Shown here in pieces: positions 53,002 through 62,511 of a stretch of DNA of 64,000 nucleotides. This stretch comes from Chloroflexota bacterium (GTDB lineage: Bacteria > Chloroflexota > UBA11872 > VXOZ01). The stretch lies in contig CATQHC010000006.1 of NCBI GenBank assembly GCA_958295775.1, forward strand, positions 62,001 through 126,000, read 5' to 3'. Numbering within the stretch: the stretch's first letter is position 1; the number at the start of each line of letters is the position of its first letter. The position numbers and the translations under genes were made by a program. The notes beneath the pieces were generated by a model, which saw nothing but the letters and a program-made list of their open reading frames with translations, had not been told where the DNA came from and searched no databases.

Positions 53002-54027
53002 ATGTTAGGTGTTGGCATAATCGGATGCGGCGGCATTAGTAACGGCCACGCGCGCGGCTGGAACGCCAATAGTGAGCGCGCCAAGGTAGTCGCCGTCGCG
53101 GACGTGGTCGATTCCGCGGCACAAACGCGCGCGGCGCAAGTGGGCGGGGCCCAAGTTTACGCAGACTACCACGAGCTACTGCAAAACCCCAGTGTAGACG
53201 CGGTGGACATCTGTCTGCCGCACCACCTCCACAAGGAGGCCGCGGTGGCGGCGGCAAACGCCAAGAAGCACGTCCTCATCGAAAAGCCACTCTGTCTGGA
53301 CATGGATGAAGCCAAGGAGATCGAAGCGGCCGTGAATGCGAGCGGCATCACGCTCATGTGCGCCCACAACCAGGTGTTCACGGAATCAGTGCAGGAAATC
53401 AAACCCCGCATCGAGGACGGGTTGCTAGGCGACATCTATTGGATCCACTCTGCCGACTGCTTCTTGAGCCGGCCCTTCATCAGAACCGGCTCCGCCGCGC
53501 TTTCGTCGCATGGGCCCGGCACGTGGCGTTCCAAACGCGAACTCATGGGCGGCGGCGAACTCATCGACACCGGCTACCATCCGACCTACCGCCTGCTGTA
53601 TCTGGCCGGGGCCGAAGCGATGACCGTGAGCGCGGTGCTCACCAACCACCGCCTGCCGCAACTCGACGGCGAAGATACGGCACAGGTGCTTGTGGCCTTC
53701 GCCAACGGCTCGTCTGGCTTTATCCTCAGCTCGTGGGCCATGAATCTGCCGTCGGGCTATTCGATCCACGTGGTTGGCGACCGGGGCACGATCTCGGCGG
53801 GGCCGGGCCGCATTGAGATGATGCTGAACGGCATGGAACGGCCCGCAGTAAAGGAACTCCAGGTCCCCGACACGTTTGCCAGAGAGATCGAACACTTTAT
53901 CGGCTGCCTTGAAAACGGCGAGACGCCGGTGCAGAGTCTGGCCGACGGCATCGCCACGTTGCGCCTCATCCGCGGTGCGTACCAGTCGGTAGCGGAACAG
54001 AGAGTTGTGTCACTCGATACGGTTTAG
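53002..54027 (+). CDS. Gfo/Idh/MocA family oxidoreductase
   Basis: 341 residues. The Rossmann motif is GVGIIGCGGISNGHARGW near the start. The catalytic EKP is intact here (HVLIEKPLCLDMDEAKE), followed by a His-containing GGELIDTGYHPTYRLLY, the usual active-site helix. The C-terminal half binds the sugar-like substrate. NAD(P)-dependent oxidation of a sugar, inositol or glucuronate derivative is expected. GGAAAGGA precedes ATG 53002. A strong terminator follows the stop, so it is monocistronic. It differs from the relative at 23726 in keeping EKP. Confidence 0.88.
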   Translation: MLGVGIIGCGGISNGHARGWNANSERAKVVAVADVVDSAAQTRAAQVGGAQVYADYHELLQNPSVDAVDICLPHHLHKEAAVAAANAKKHVLIEKPLCLDMDEAKEIEAAVNASGITLMCAHNQVFTESVQEIKPRIEDGLLGDIYWIHSADCFLSRPFIRTGSAALSSHGPGTWRSKRELMGGGELIDTGYHPTYRLLYLAGAEAMTVSAVLTNHRLPQLDGEDTAQVLVAFANGSSGFILSSWAMNLPSGYSIHVVGDRGTISAGPGRIEMMLNGMERPAVKELQVPDTFAREIEHFIGCLENGETPVQSLADGIATLRLIRGAYQSVAEQRVVSLDTV

Positions 54028-54117
54028 TCCCACGCAACCCGCCGGCAGTTCGCACCCGGCGCGATTGGAGGTGGGAGAAATCGGCACAAGCTGAGCTTCC
54101 GCCCAATACTCGCCAAA

Positions 54118-54160
54118 GACAAGACTGGCAGCTTACCCAAGGTAAGCTGCCAGTCTTGTC
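54118..54160 (+). terminator. Strong rho-independent terminator, probably bidirectional
   Basis: A perfect 20-bp stem (54118-54137 with 54141-54160) and a loop of only three bases (caa). It is followed on the plus strand by gattgcgctttttaatc. It sits between the convergent Gfo gene and the hyf-like operon. Confidence 0.85.
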
Positions 54161-54272
54161 GATTGCGCTTTTTAATCTCCGCTGCGTGGGACCTAGGATC
54201 ACACATCTCAAGTCGCGCCTGCGGGTGCGGCGATACACGGTAGAGCCAATTCTCTCATTGGCGACAGTCCGC

Positions 54273-55664
54273 CTATACCGCGCGCACGAAACTGAGTTCT
54301 TTGACTACGTCTAGAATCGGCGAAAAGATGGGCGATGGATATACGCCCATGCCGATACAGATTACGGCTACAAAGGCGGCAATTATCGTTCCGGAGCGGG
54401 AGAAAGGACTGATTCTGCCGGGTAGCTGAAACGGCTGCAGGCATGCGCGCAGCGCCCGCGCATACGCAAGCATGAGCAGTCCACTCCCCGCGAGCAACGT
54501 GAAGAGAAACCATTCACCCTGTTGCGACGCAGCCTGAAAAACCAGCCAGCGACCGGGGAAACTGGCAAATCCCGGTACGCCGACGATGGAGAAACTGCCC
54601 ACCACAAAGGTAAGGGTGAGTATGGGCGCGCGCGTGGTCAACCCTGCCAATTGCGCGAACGTCGTCCCGCCCATGCGCTCTTCAATCACCCCTACCAGGA
54701 CGCCCAGCAACAAGAGCGCCACTGCCATTGCGAGGGTCTGGTAGAGCACACCGGTCACGGCCAGGGCCGAGCGGGAAGAAATCCCCACGATGATAAACCC
54801 GCTCGCGCTCACCGTGGAATAGCCTAGGAGGCCCCGCAAGTCATCCGTACTGTATGCGAGCAGCGCCCCCAGGAGCACTGTCGCTAACCCGCCCACAGCA
54901 ACCATGGAGTTGAGTTGCGTGTCATTGGTGAGCCACGGGAACGTGGCCAAGACCGACACGAGAAACGTCGTCGTCGACATGTGGAGAACCGAGGCGATGA
55001 GAATGAAGCCCATCACCGGTGCGCGAAACGCGACGTCAGGCAACCAGAAGTAGAGCGGCGCAGCCGCAATCAGGGTGCCAAACCCCACCGCAAGCACTGC
55101 CGCAATAACCTGAACGCTAAATTCCGTCTCCGGACTCACCCGATATTGGTCTACCAGCAGCAGACCCAGAACGACCAGAGCGCCCCCGAGCGTCATCATG
55201 AGCGCATAGCGGATGACGGTGACGCCAACCCAATGCGTGGGCGCCCTGCCCAAGATGCCCATGGCGGCCACGATGTGCGCCAGTTGGAGCAAGGCTGCCG
55301 CCACTACGTAACGGGTGTAAATCATCGCGCTGGCAATGATGACTGCGGCCAGTATGCACGTTGTTGCCGGGAAGAACTCTCCCTGATTGCGTATAAGGTG
55401 GAATACCAGCGTAAACGCGAGCAGCGCCAGGACAGTAAGCAGCGGTACGCGCGCCCTGGCGTCGAGTTGCAGCGAAAGCGTCAGTATCGAGCTGCTTGCC
55501 TGGTCGTCCAGAATGGTCCCTAAAAGAATCACGAAGATAAATGCGCACAGAGCGACAATGCCGGCGAATGCCAACGAGCGGCGAAAGACCAGGGCAGGAC
55601 CTGCCGCCAAGACCAGAACAGCCAGCAGGTGCAACGGCGTGATGAGCGTACTATCTACCGGCAT
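54273..55664 (-). CDS. NuoN/HyfF-like membrane subunit
   Basis: 463 residues from ATG 55664 (GGAG upstream); the longer frame begins with TTG 55685. About 14 membrane helices with the proton-conducting membrane transporter core (PLYFWLPDVAFRAPVMGFI, YSTDDLRGLLGYSTVSASGF). By hand alignment the helix-5 Glu reads Gln (ALLQLAHIV) and the helix-7 Lys reads Leu (GTLIAAAPLYF), so its own proton channel may not work. It is the last gene of a three-gene unit (58115 to 54273, minus strand); it overlaps the upstream gene by 14 bases. Confidence 0.75.
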   Translation of the reverse strand: MPVDSTLITPLHLLAVLVLAAGPALVFRRSLAFAGIVALCAFIFVILLGTILDDQASSSILTLSLQLDARARVPLLTVLALLAFTLVFHLIRNQGEFFPATTCILAAVIIASAMIYTRYVVAAALLQLAHIVAAMGILGRAPTHWVGVTVIRYALMMTLGGALVVLGLLLVDQYRVSPETEFSVQVIAAVLAVGFGTLIAAAPLYFWLPDVAFRAPVMGFILIASVLHMSTTTFLVSVLATFPWLTNDTQLNSMVAVGGLATVLLGALLAYSTDDLRGLLGYSTVSASGFIIVGISSRSALAVTGVLYQTLAMAVALLLLGVLVGVIEERMGGTTFAQLAGLTTRAPILTLTFVVGSFSIVGVPGFASFPGRWLVFQAASQQGEWFLFTLLAGSGLLMLAYARALRACLQPFQLPGRISPFSRSGTIIAAFVAVICIGMGVYPSPIFSPILDVVKELSFVRAV

Positions 55665-56244
55665 CGCGCTCCAAGATTCCTTCAAAGTCGATGATTTGCA
55701 TCAAGGTGGCCAGGAAGCCCACTCCGACCAGCACCATCCCTTCTACCGTGAGCAATGCCATGCCTTGTTCGCCCAGGAACAGGCAGATCATGAAGTCTAG
55801 TCCGGTGGCTATGAGGAGCACACCCATGCTGAGGCCAAAGATGCTCGTCCGCAGTACCAGTGTGAAGAAGCCAAGGAGAAGCACGGCCGCCACCGCCATG
55901 GTGGCGACGGGCGCAATCAACGGGGGCATGCGGTCAACCAGCAAGTATGCCGCCAGGATGCCGAAAATCGCGACTCCGACTAACGTGGGGGTCTCAAATA
56001 TGGACTGGCTATGCAGGGGCCTATCCCTTTCTACCCATAGCGCCACCGCAAGCATGACGGCCACGGTGCCGCCAATGATAAGCCGGGTAACGCCTACAAC
56101 GGTGCCCGTGTACGCCATAAGCAGGATTGCGGTGCCCAGCCAGGTCGTGACGAGACCTGCCAATGCCGGCAACCACTGCCGCGCCACAAGTACAGTGCAA
56201 GCCCCGGCCACCACCAGGACTAGTATCAGCGATTCCCAACTCAC
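55651..56244 (-). CDS. HyfE/NuoK-like membrane subunit
   Basis: 197 residues, about six membrane helices, from GTG 56244, which overlaps the stop of the upstream gene by four bases (GTGA). The C-terminal half (FFTLVLRTSIFGLSMGVLL and on) is like NuoK and HyfE in length and helix spacing, while the N-terminal half adds extra helices as in HyfE. The two Glu residues that NuoK uses are not at their places in my alignment (Leu and Met). It likely forms part of the membrane arm of a small ion-moving complex. Family assignment is moderate. Confidence 0.55.
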   Translation of the reverse strand: MSWESLILVLVVAGACTVLVARQWLPALAGLVTTWLGTAILLMAYTGTVVGVTRLIIGGTVAVMLAVALWVERDRPLHSQSIFETPTLVGVAIFGILAAYLLVDRMPPLIAPVATMAVAAVLLLGFFTLVLRTSIFGLSMGVLLIATGLDFMICLFLGEQGMALLTVEGMVLVGVGFLATLMQIIDFEGILERDAGR

Positions 56245-58115
56245 AGGGAGATTCCTTGAGTTTCTATGAGCAGGACAAAGAGCGCGAGCAGCGCGAGCAT
56301 GGCAATCGCAATGTAGTAGCGCCGTTCGGCCGCGGCAGACGTTCTGCCGAGAAAAGTCAGAAAGCGCCCCAAGAGCACAAGTATGCTGTTTGGCGGCACC
56401 AGGAGCCTGTCCGCGGAGCCGCCGACGGAGCGCGTCATGGACGCCAATTGCCGCCGGTCGCGGGGATGCATGCGCCGCAACAACAGCACCGCAACCACCC
56501 CCACGCCGCCGACCAACGCCGTTGCAACTGTGCTCTGGAGCAGCAGCGAGACCCAGGAGAGCCCTGGCGGATCCATCAGAACAGCATGGCTAATCGTGGT
56601 GACTGCCGGCCAAACGAGCACCGGAAACCGCCAATGCAGCACCGCCACAACAATGCCCACCGCGACGAATTGCCAGGCAAGATTGCTCTGATCGAGCATG
56701 ACGTCGTCATGTCTCACGGAAGTCAACGGCGGATTGATGAACAGTCGTTGCATCCAGCGCCCAAAGGTGACAACCGTAGTAATGCCAAAGAGCACGATAA
56801 GCGCCTGTATGGGAATGGACCACACCTCTCCCTCCACCGCAGTAAACAGGAGTGCGCGCGAGGCGGCGCTGAGGGGAAGCAGCACTCCCGCCAACGTCGA
56901 GATGCCGATTACTACAATAGCCGCCGGCAAGGCCCAGAGGGCGCGCTGGCTCTGGCGATTGATCGCCAAGAGCGAGGGACCTGCCGCCGCTACCAGCGCC
57001 ATGCCGATTCCCCCACTGAACAGGATCAACGCTGCCGCAGCCATCGCTTGATAGGTGCCAATGGCAACTGCTATCGCGATGAGGCCGGCGTGTCCGATCC
57101 AATTGACGGCGAGGAGCGACGCCAGCCTGCCCATTGCGAGCATCGCGGCAATCGAAAGCGCCAAACTCAGGCTGCCGACTATGAGCAGCGGCGTAGTAAA
57201 GGGAATAAACGGATCGGGACCGGAAATTACCATGAAACGCGCCACAACGTATACCGCGCCAAGCAGCATGATTCCCGCTACATTGGCATAGATTGGCGCA
57301 AGATGACTTCGCAATGAGGCGGCCCAACCGTGAAACGGCGGCCAACTGGCCCGCGCCGCTACCGCTGCCAGCACCAGACTTATCACCAAAGCGTCGAATA
57401 CGCCCTCGGAAATACTGCTATACAGATACTGATCGCTGCGGCGCGACAGAATGAGAATTGCCGCGAGCAAGCCGTAACCTGAAAAGTGACTGACCATGAG
57501 CAGGCGCACCGCCACCGCGCTCACCTGGGGCCGTTCCTCGCGCGGCAAGACCGCCAAGAAATAGTGGGCGAGACCCAGCGCTTCCCAAAAGACGTAGAGG
57601 AACAACAGGTTTTCCGAGAGCACTAGACCGCCGTACGCACAGAGCGTGAGCAGAATGAACGCGTAGGCTCTACCCATCTGGTCCCGGGAAAGCCGGGCCG
57701 CCGGGAGGGTCCAAAGAAAGCAGAGTATCAAAGCTGCGCCGAGCCAAAGAAAGAGCAAACTCACGGAGTCCAGCCGGAAGGAAAGCACTATCTCATTGTT
57801 GAGCAGCGCAAGCCAGGTACCGACTTCGACTGCCAATGGGACGTCTGCGCGGAACGATGCGTAGACGGTGGTCTGGATGAGGAGTCCCGCGATGGCAACG
57901 GTGGCAACAATGGGGTAGACCGTTGTCCACGAGTTGGAAAGGCGCAGCACGACCACCAGCGGCCGCATCCAGCGCCAGAGCAACATACGTTGCTGCAGCC
58001 ACGCGCTGCCGCGCACAACATAATCAGCGCCAATGAGAAGCAGGCTCAAGCCGAGGAAGACGATTGCGGGGCCAATCAACCAGGGAAGCGGCACGTTCGT
58101 GACAAGATCCTGCAC
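56241..58115 (-). CDS. NuoL/HyfB-like membrane subunit
   Basis: 624 residues, about 16 membrane helices, GTG start. The proton-conducting core is visible: the helix-5 Glu in LLFLYVFWEALGLAHYFL is kept, while the helix-7 Lys position reads Arg (AAVAARASWPPFHGW). The extra C-terminal helices after residue 500 match NuoL/HyfB. No NADH- or formate-binding, iron-sulfur or hydrogenase subunit is adjacent. It is the first gene of the operon, with HyfE- and HyfF-like genes next, the same order as in hyf clusters. Confidence 0.75.
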   Translation of the reverse strand: MQDLVTNVPLPWLIGPAIVFLGLSLLLIGADYVVRGSAWLQQRMLLWRWMRPLVVVLRLSNSWTTVYPIVATVAIAGLLIQTTVYASFRADVPLAVEVGTWLALLNNEIVLSFRLDSVSLLFLWLGAALILCFLWTLPAARLSRDQMGRAYAFILLTLCAYGGLVLSENLLFLYVFWEALGLAHYFLAVLPREERPQVSAVAVRLLMVSHFSGYGLLAAILILSRRSDQYLYSSISEGVFDALVISLVLAAVAARASWPPFHGWAASLRSHLAPIYANVAGIMLLGAVYVVARFMVISGPDPFIPFTTPLLIVGSLSLALSIAAMLAMGRLASLLAVNWIGHAGLIAIAVAIGTYQAMAAAALILFSGGIGMALVAAAGPSLLAINRQSQRALWALPAAIVVIGISTLAGVLLPLSAASRALLFTAVEGEVWSIPIQALIVLFGITTVVTFGRWMQRLFINPPLTSVRHDDVMLDQSNLAWQFVAVGIVVAVLHWRFPVLVWPAVTTISHAVLMDPPGLSWVSLLLQSTVATALVGGVGVVAVLLLRRMHPRDRRQLASMTRSVGGSADRLLVPPNSILVLLGRFLTFLGRTSAAAERRYYIAIAMLALLALFVLLIETQGISL

Positions 58116-58296
58116 AGCCTATGCGCCTTCGAATTGCAGCGGACCAGCTTCTTCCTCAATTCATGGCAGCGCTCTGTCCGCGGTCTGCTCTATTGAGTAT
58201 GGCGGGCCAGCCGCGCGAGCCGGTGGCTCACAGCGAGGCTCGCCTCTTCAATGTCCCACACGCCGTCGTGAAGTATTCCCCACGTCGTCGTGGAGC

Positions 58297-59760
58297 CTAT
58301 ACTTGGAAATACTCCCGCCAGCGGCGCGTCACGCGCCCCGTAATCTCCGGACTCATCTCGATGTCCGCCGGCCACTCGCGCGTAAAGCCCTCTTCCGCCG
58401 TCTTGCGTGTGGCATCCACGCCCATCTTGCCGCCGTAGTTCGGCAGCGGCGCGGCGTGATCGAGCGAGTCGACAGGCCCCTCTACGATTACTGTGTCCCG
58501 TTTCCAGTCCACGTTGTTCCCCATGCGGAACAGCACCTCGGAAGTGTTTTGAACATCAATGTCGTCATCCACCACCACGATGAGCTTCACGCACATCATC
58601 TGATGCAAGCTCCAGAGCGCGTACATGGTCTTGCGGGCGTGGCCGGGGAAGCGCTTCTTGATGGCAACGAAGACAATGTTGTGGAAGACTCCTTCATCCG
58701 GCAGTGCGATGTCTGCCACTTCCGGCACCATCATCTTGATGAGCGGCAAGAATATCCGTTCGGTGGCTTTGCCCATGTAAAGGTCTTCCATCGGCGGGCG
58801 GCCCACGATTATCGTCACGTAGATCGGGTCGCGCCGGTGGGTGATGGCAGTAACGTGAAAGACCGGGTACTCGTCCGCGGTGGAGTAGTAGCCCGTATGG
58901 TCGCCAAAAGGCCCCTCCGTCGCGAACTCGCCTGGCTCCACATAGCCTTCCAACACGATCTCACTGTTGGCAGGCACCATCACGTCTACGGTTTTGCCCT
59001 TGACGAGTTGCACCGCCCCCCCGCGCAGGAACCCGGCAAAAAGGAATTCGTCGATGCCTTGGGGCAGCGGCGCGGTACCTGAGTAGACTGCGGCCGGCTC
59101 TGCGCCCAATGCTACCGCCAGTTGCAGCCGTTCCTTCTTCTCTACGCTGTCGTCGTAGTGCTCGCGGCCGCCTTTGTGCCGCTGCCAGTGCATCGCCGTG
59201 GTGTTCTTGCTGAGCACCTGCATACGGTAGCAGCCCACGTTGCGTTTGCCGGTGTTGGGATCGTAGCTGCACACAAGCGGCAGGGTGATGTACTTACCCG
59301 CGTCCAGCGGCCAACACTTGATGATGGGCAGCATGCCGAGGTCTACCTCGTCACCGGTTAGCACTACCTCTTGGCACGGCGCGGCGTCGACAGCCTTGGG
59401 CGCGATTCTTGCCAATTTAAGGAGCTCACCACCGGCTTGCAGCTTGGCGCCGATTCCTTCCGGCGGACCCCCAAGCACGATTCCAAGCAGGCTCTCCAGC
59501 TTCTGCGGCAATTCTTCCCATGTGTCCGAACCCAATGCCCACGCCGTGCGCTGTTCCGAGCCAAACGTGTTGATGAGGAGCGGCACCTCCGAGCCCTGCA
59601 CGTTCTCGAAGAGCAGCGCCGGTCCGCCTGCCTTGGTCACGCGGTCGGTAATCTCCGTAATCTCCAGCTCCGGGTCTACCGGCGCCGTGATGCGCTGTAG
59701 CTCGCCTCTCTCTTCGAGGAACCCAATAAACTCACGCAGGTCTTTAAACGTGGGTGGCAT
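58297..59760 (-). CDS. ubiD: UbiD-family decarboxylase
   Basis: 487 residues from ATG 59760; the longer frame starts with TTG 59784. The sequence follows UbiD along its whole length: TFKDLREFIGFLEERGELQRI, EITEITDRVTKAGGPALLFEN, IVLEGYVEPGEFATEGPFGDHTG with the catalytic E-x-E/R set, and GKMGVDATRK at the C-terminus. UbiD uses prenylated FMN, made by UbiX, to decarboxylate aromatic or unsaturated acids, in ubiquinone or menaquinone (futalosine) synthesis or in catabolism. No ubiX is seen nearby. The gap 58116-58296 shows nothing else. Confidence 0.88.
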   Translation of the reverse strand: MPPTFKDLREFIGFLEERGELQRITAPVDPELEITEITDRVTKAGGPALLFENVQGSEVPLLINTFGSEQRTAWALGSDTWEELPQKLESLLGIVLGGPPEGIGAKLQAGGELLKLARIAPKAVDAAPCQEVVLTGDEVDLGMLPIIKCWPLDAGKYITLPLVCSYDPNTGKRNVGCYRMQVLSKNTTAMHWQRHKGGREHYDDSVEKKERLQLAVALGAEPAAVYSGTAPLPQGIDEFLFAGFLRGGAVQLVKGKTVDVMVPANSEIVLEGYVEPGEFATEGPFGDHTGYYSTADEYPVFHVTAITHRRDPIYVTIIVGRPPMEDLYMGKATERIFLPLIKMMVPEVADIALPDEGVFHNIVFVAIKKRFPGHARKTMYALWSLHQMMCVKLIVVVDDDIDVQNTSEVLFRMGNNVDWKRDTVIVEGPVDSLDHAAPLPNYGGKMGVDATRKTAEEGFTREWPADIEMSPEITGRVTRRWREYFQV

Positions 59761-59945
59761 TTGCTGTCTACGCTTCTCCTTCAATCATGCAGAGCGCCGC
59801 TGGCTTGGACGATGCGGTATCGCCAGGCCTCTGCAATACAGGTTTCCACAAGGGTGATCTACTCTTCATAGGGCAACGACTTGGACACATCGGCCAAGCT
59901 GCCGGCCGGTCGAGACCGCAACACGCCGCTGGTGGCGGGCTCGTG

Positions 59946-60620
59946 CTACCTGTTTTCGCTCTCCTGCCGCGCCCGCACGATTTCCGCGCGCAATGCCCGT
60001 GTCGCTGCCGTCACACGCTCGAACCGGGCATCTAAGCCCTGCCAGTTTAGGAGTCCGGCGCCGACGCCCAGCGCCAGCGCACCATGCTGAATGTACGTAG
60101 CGGCATTCTCAGTAGTGATCCCACCGGTCGGCAGCAACGGGATTTGACCGAACGGTCCCTGCAAATCCTTGAAGAACTGCGGGCCGACGATATTCGCGGG
60201 AAACACCTTCACAATGTGCGCCCCCGCCCGCAGGGCCGTAAACACCTCAGTGGGGGTGAACGCGCCGGGGACCACCATGCAGTCGCGCTCGTTCGCAAAC
60301 CGCACAATCTCCGTATCGAGATGCGGCGACACGAAAAACTCGGCGCCGGCGGCGCGTGCGTTCTCCGCATCCGCCACCGAGAGCACGGTGCCGGCGCCAA
60401 TTGCCATCTGCTCGCCCAGCGCCGCGCGCAGCGCGGCAATCATCTCCAACGCGTGCGGCGTATTGAGCGTGATTTCCATCACGTCTACCTCCGCCGCCAG
60501 CAGCGCCTCGCCGATGGGCACCGCCCAGTCAGGCGGCACGTTGCGAATGATCATTACCATGCCGGCGTCTCGGGTGCGTGCTACCTGCGCTTCCGCGCGC
60601 GTGCTCTGCAGAGTCTGCAT
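59946..60620 (-). CDS. eda: KDPG/KHG aldolase
   Basis: 224 residues from ATG 60620; the frame extends to 60701, but the aldolase fold starts here. The class I aldolase residues are visible: Glu in VMEITLNTP, the Schiff-base Lys in HIVKVFPAN, and phosphate-binding LPTGGIT. It splits 2-keto-3-deoxy-6-phosphogluconate into pyruvate and glyceraldehyde 3-phosphate (Entner-Doudoroff), or the related keto-hydroxyglutarate. No edd is in the window. It may serve breakdown of sugar acids with its neighbours, by inference. Confidence 0.9.
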   Translation of the reverse strand: MQTLQSTRAEAQVARTRDAGMVMIIRNVPPDWAVPIGEALLAAEVDVMEITLNTPHALEMIAALRAALGEQMAIGAGTVLSVADAENARAAGAEFFVSPHLDTEIVRFANERDCMVVPGAFTPTEVFTALRAGAHIVKVFPANIVGPQFFKDLQGPFGQIPLLPTGGITTENAATYIQHGALALGVGAGLLNWQGLDARFERVTAATRALRAEIVRARQESENR

Positions 60621-60893
60621 CTTACCGTTAACCTGGTTGGCTGCCTCGATCTGTGAGTCGCTCGCTGATTCGCGACCACGGCTCTCTATACTATAAACCA
60701 CTTGCCGCAGATTAATGCACTGCGCAATGTACCGGCGCTGGCACGAGCGGCACTAGCCTCACCTGGCTTCCTGCACAGTTCTGCTGAGCCCAGAGGTTTG
60801 GTGGGAACTTGGACTATGCGCAAGTCTCGCTTTGCAAAGACCACGCCAAAGCCCGTAGGTCCGATGGCGGGATGTAGCGGATACGATTGGAAC

Positions 60894-62177
60894 TCAGGCA
60901 AGCACCTGGGTGGCAACCTTCCAGAGGCCGTGGACCACGTCGGCGCAGTCTTCCTCTGTGTAGCTCGGCGCAATGCTGACAAGCACGGCGCGGGCCATGA
61001 TCGCTTCCGTGCGCGGGCACAGGCCGGGGCCGTACTCTTGAGTAAGGGAGCCAACTGCGGGACGGTAATTCTGCAGCGCTTCGCTGGTGTAGACCGGCTT
61101 GCCGCCGTACACGTGCCGCGCCGGGATGCCCTCCGCGCGGAGTGCCTTTACAAAGGGTCCGGTATTGGCGGGATCGTCCAGCAGCAGGCCGAACGCTACG
61201 CCCGCGACGCCGTTGGGATCGGGCAGGTGGCGGAGAGTCACGCCGGGCAGTCCCTGGGTCTCGCTCTTGATGGTGTCGTGCGCGTGTCGCATCCGGTCGA
61301 TGATCCCCGGCAACTTGCGGAGTTGCGCCAGCGCGAGCGCCCCGGCAAGCTCGCCCATGCGGTAGACCTCGCCCGGGAAAGCGTCGAGTTGCCCCGGCGG
61401 ATACGCAGTGAGATCGCCCATGGTGTCGTCCGGTGCGCTCGTTTCCACAGACATGCGCCCAAAGCGGTAGTTGCCGTGGTCGTGGTAGCGTACGGCGCGC
61501 TCGAACATTGCCGGATCGCTAGTGGTGACAAAGCCGCCTTCACCTGCGGTGATGATCTTGTTGACCTGCAGGCTAAACGCGCCCACGTCGCCCCACGCGC
61601 CGATGGGCTTGTCCTTGTAGGCCGTGCCCGCCGACTGTGCGCAGTCCTCGATCACGCGGAGGTCGTGCCGCCGCGCAATGTCCATGATGGTATCCATCTC
61701 AGCGGCAACTCCGCTCGTGTGCACCGGCATGATAGCGCGGGTGCGTGACGTGATGCGGTTTTCGATGTCGTCAGGATCAAGCGTGTACGACTCATTAACG
61801 TCGGCAAATACCGGTATCGCATGATGTGCCGCCACGGTGCCGGGCGAGGCGATGAAGGTGAGCGCCGGGACTATGACCTCGTCGCCGGGGGCTATGTCCA
61901 GCGCCTTTAGGCCGACTTTCAAGGCCGCGGTGCCGGAGGTCACCCCCAGGGCGTACGACGTGCCCATCATGCGGGCCGCTTCACGCTCTAATGCCGCTAC
62001 CTTATCCGGCTCGTTCACGCCGTAGAAGCGGAACGGCGCCCGACGCTCCAGCACCTCTAGAATGAGTTCCCTTTCCTCATCACCAATGAGGCGCGCGCCG
62101 GGATAGCCGGTTTCCATGGGTGTGGTGCGCACCGGCTCACCGCCGTCTACCGCCAAGCGTTCGATTTTCGTTGCCAT
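60894..62177 (-). CDS. DegT/DnrJ/EryC1/StrS-family aminotransferase
   Basis: 427 residues, PLP-dependent fold I. It has the substrate-binding GVTSGTAALKVGLKAL, the PLP-ring Asp in VIEDCAQSAGTAYKD, and the Schiff-base Lys in FSLQVNKIITAGEGGF (usual FSFHxxKxIxxGEGG). Such enzymes transaminate nucleotide keto-sugars for surface glycans or secondary products. No sugar-nucleotide genes are near, so a different keto substrate is possible. AGGAGA precedes ATG 62177. Confidence 0.88.
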   Translation of the reverse strand: MATKIERLAVDGGEPVRTTPMETGYPGARLIGDEERELILEVLERRAPFRFYGVNEPDKVAALEREAARMMGTSYALGVTSGTAALKVGLKALDIAPGDEVIVPALTFIASPGTVAAHHAIPVFADVNESYTLDPDDIENRITSRTRAIMPVHTSGVAAEMDTIMDIARRHDLRVIEDCAQSAGTAYKDKPIGAWGDVGAFSLQVNKIITAGEGGFVTTSDPAMFERAVRYHDHGNYRFGRMSVETSAPDDTMGDLTAYPPGQLDAFPGEVYRMGELAGALALAQLRKLPGIIDRMRHAHDTIKSETQGLPGVTLRHLPDPNGVAGVAFGLLLDDPANTGPFVKALRAEGIPARHVYGGKPVYTSEALQNYRPAVGSLTQEYGPGLCPRTEAIMARAVLVSIAPSYTEEDCADVVHGLWKVATQVLA

Positions 62178-62225
62178 GTTCAGTTTCTCCTAACTGTCGG
62201 CTACCGGCGCCACATTGCGCTCACT

Positions 62226-62253
62226 GTAGGGGCACGACATGTCGTGCCCCTAC
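62226..62253. repeat. Perfect 28-bp palindrome (family F)
   Basis: gtaggggcacgacat at the left pairs completely with gtcgtgcccctac on the right. It could form a cruciform, but no T-run follows, so a terminator role is uncertain. Confidence 0.8.
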
Positions 62254-62350
62254 GCATCTTCAAATCGCTATAGGGCAAGCCGCCCGACCACTCTTTCTAC
62301 TGATGTCCCCGCTCGCTCGAGAGTTTCCTGTGTTTATGCAGACCAATTGC

Positions 62351-62476
62351 CCCGTCATTCCGGCGAAAGCCGGAATCCATCTTCTGTGTGCGCACCGACT
62401 GTTGAGGCCTTTCAAGTCCGGCGGGAAACTGCATTCTTGCCCCGTACCTGTACTCCGGCCTCCGCCGGAGTGACGG
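62351..62476. repeat. Nested family-D inverted repeat
   Basis: Left part has cattccggcgaaagccggaa (62357-62376), right part actccggcctccgccggagt (62451-62470). The outer flanks cccgtca / tgacggg are inverted, giving a 126-bp element. A single family-D unit lies at 26551. Confidence 0.7.
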
Positions 62477-62511
62477 GCCTGACTACTGAGTTGGCGGGTA
62501 AAGAGATAAAA

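Larger units (their letters stand above)
62178..62511. other. Gap with palindromes between aminotransferase and amidohydrolase genes
   Basis: A perfect 28-bp palindrome (family F) at 62226-62253, and a nested family-D pair at 62351-62476 whose outer ends read cccgtca and tgacggg. No gene is supported. Confidence 0.7.

Noticed and set aside
58033-59082. Plus-strand frame of 349 residues across ubiD
   Set aside because: Antisense shadow; His/Arg/Val-rich with no family motif, while ubiD matches its family end to end.
60702-61748. Plus-strand frame of 348 residues across the DegT gene
   Set aside because: Antisense shadow with no binding site or domain; the DegT gene has all PLP-site motifs.
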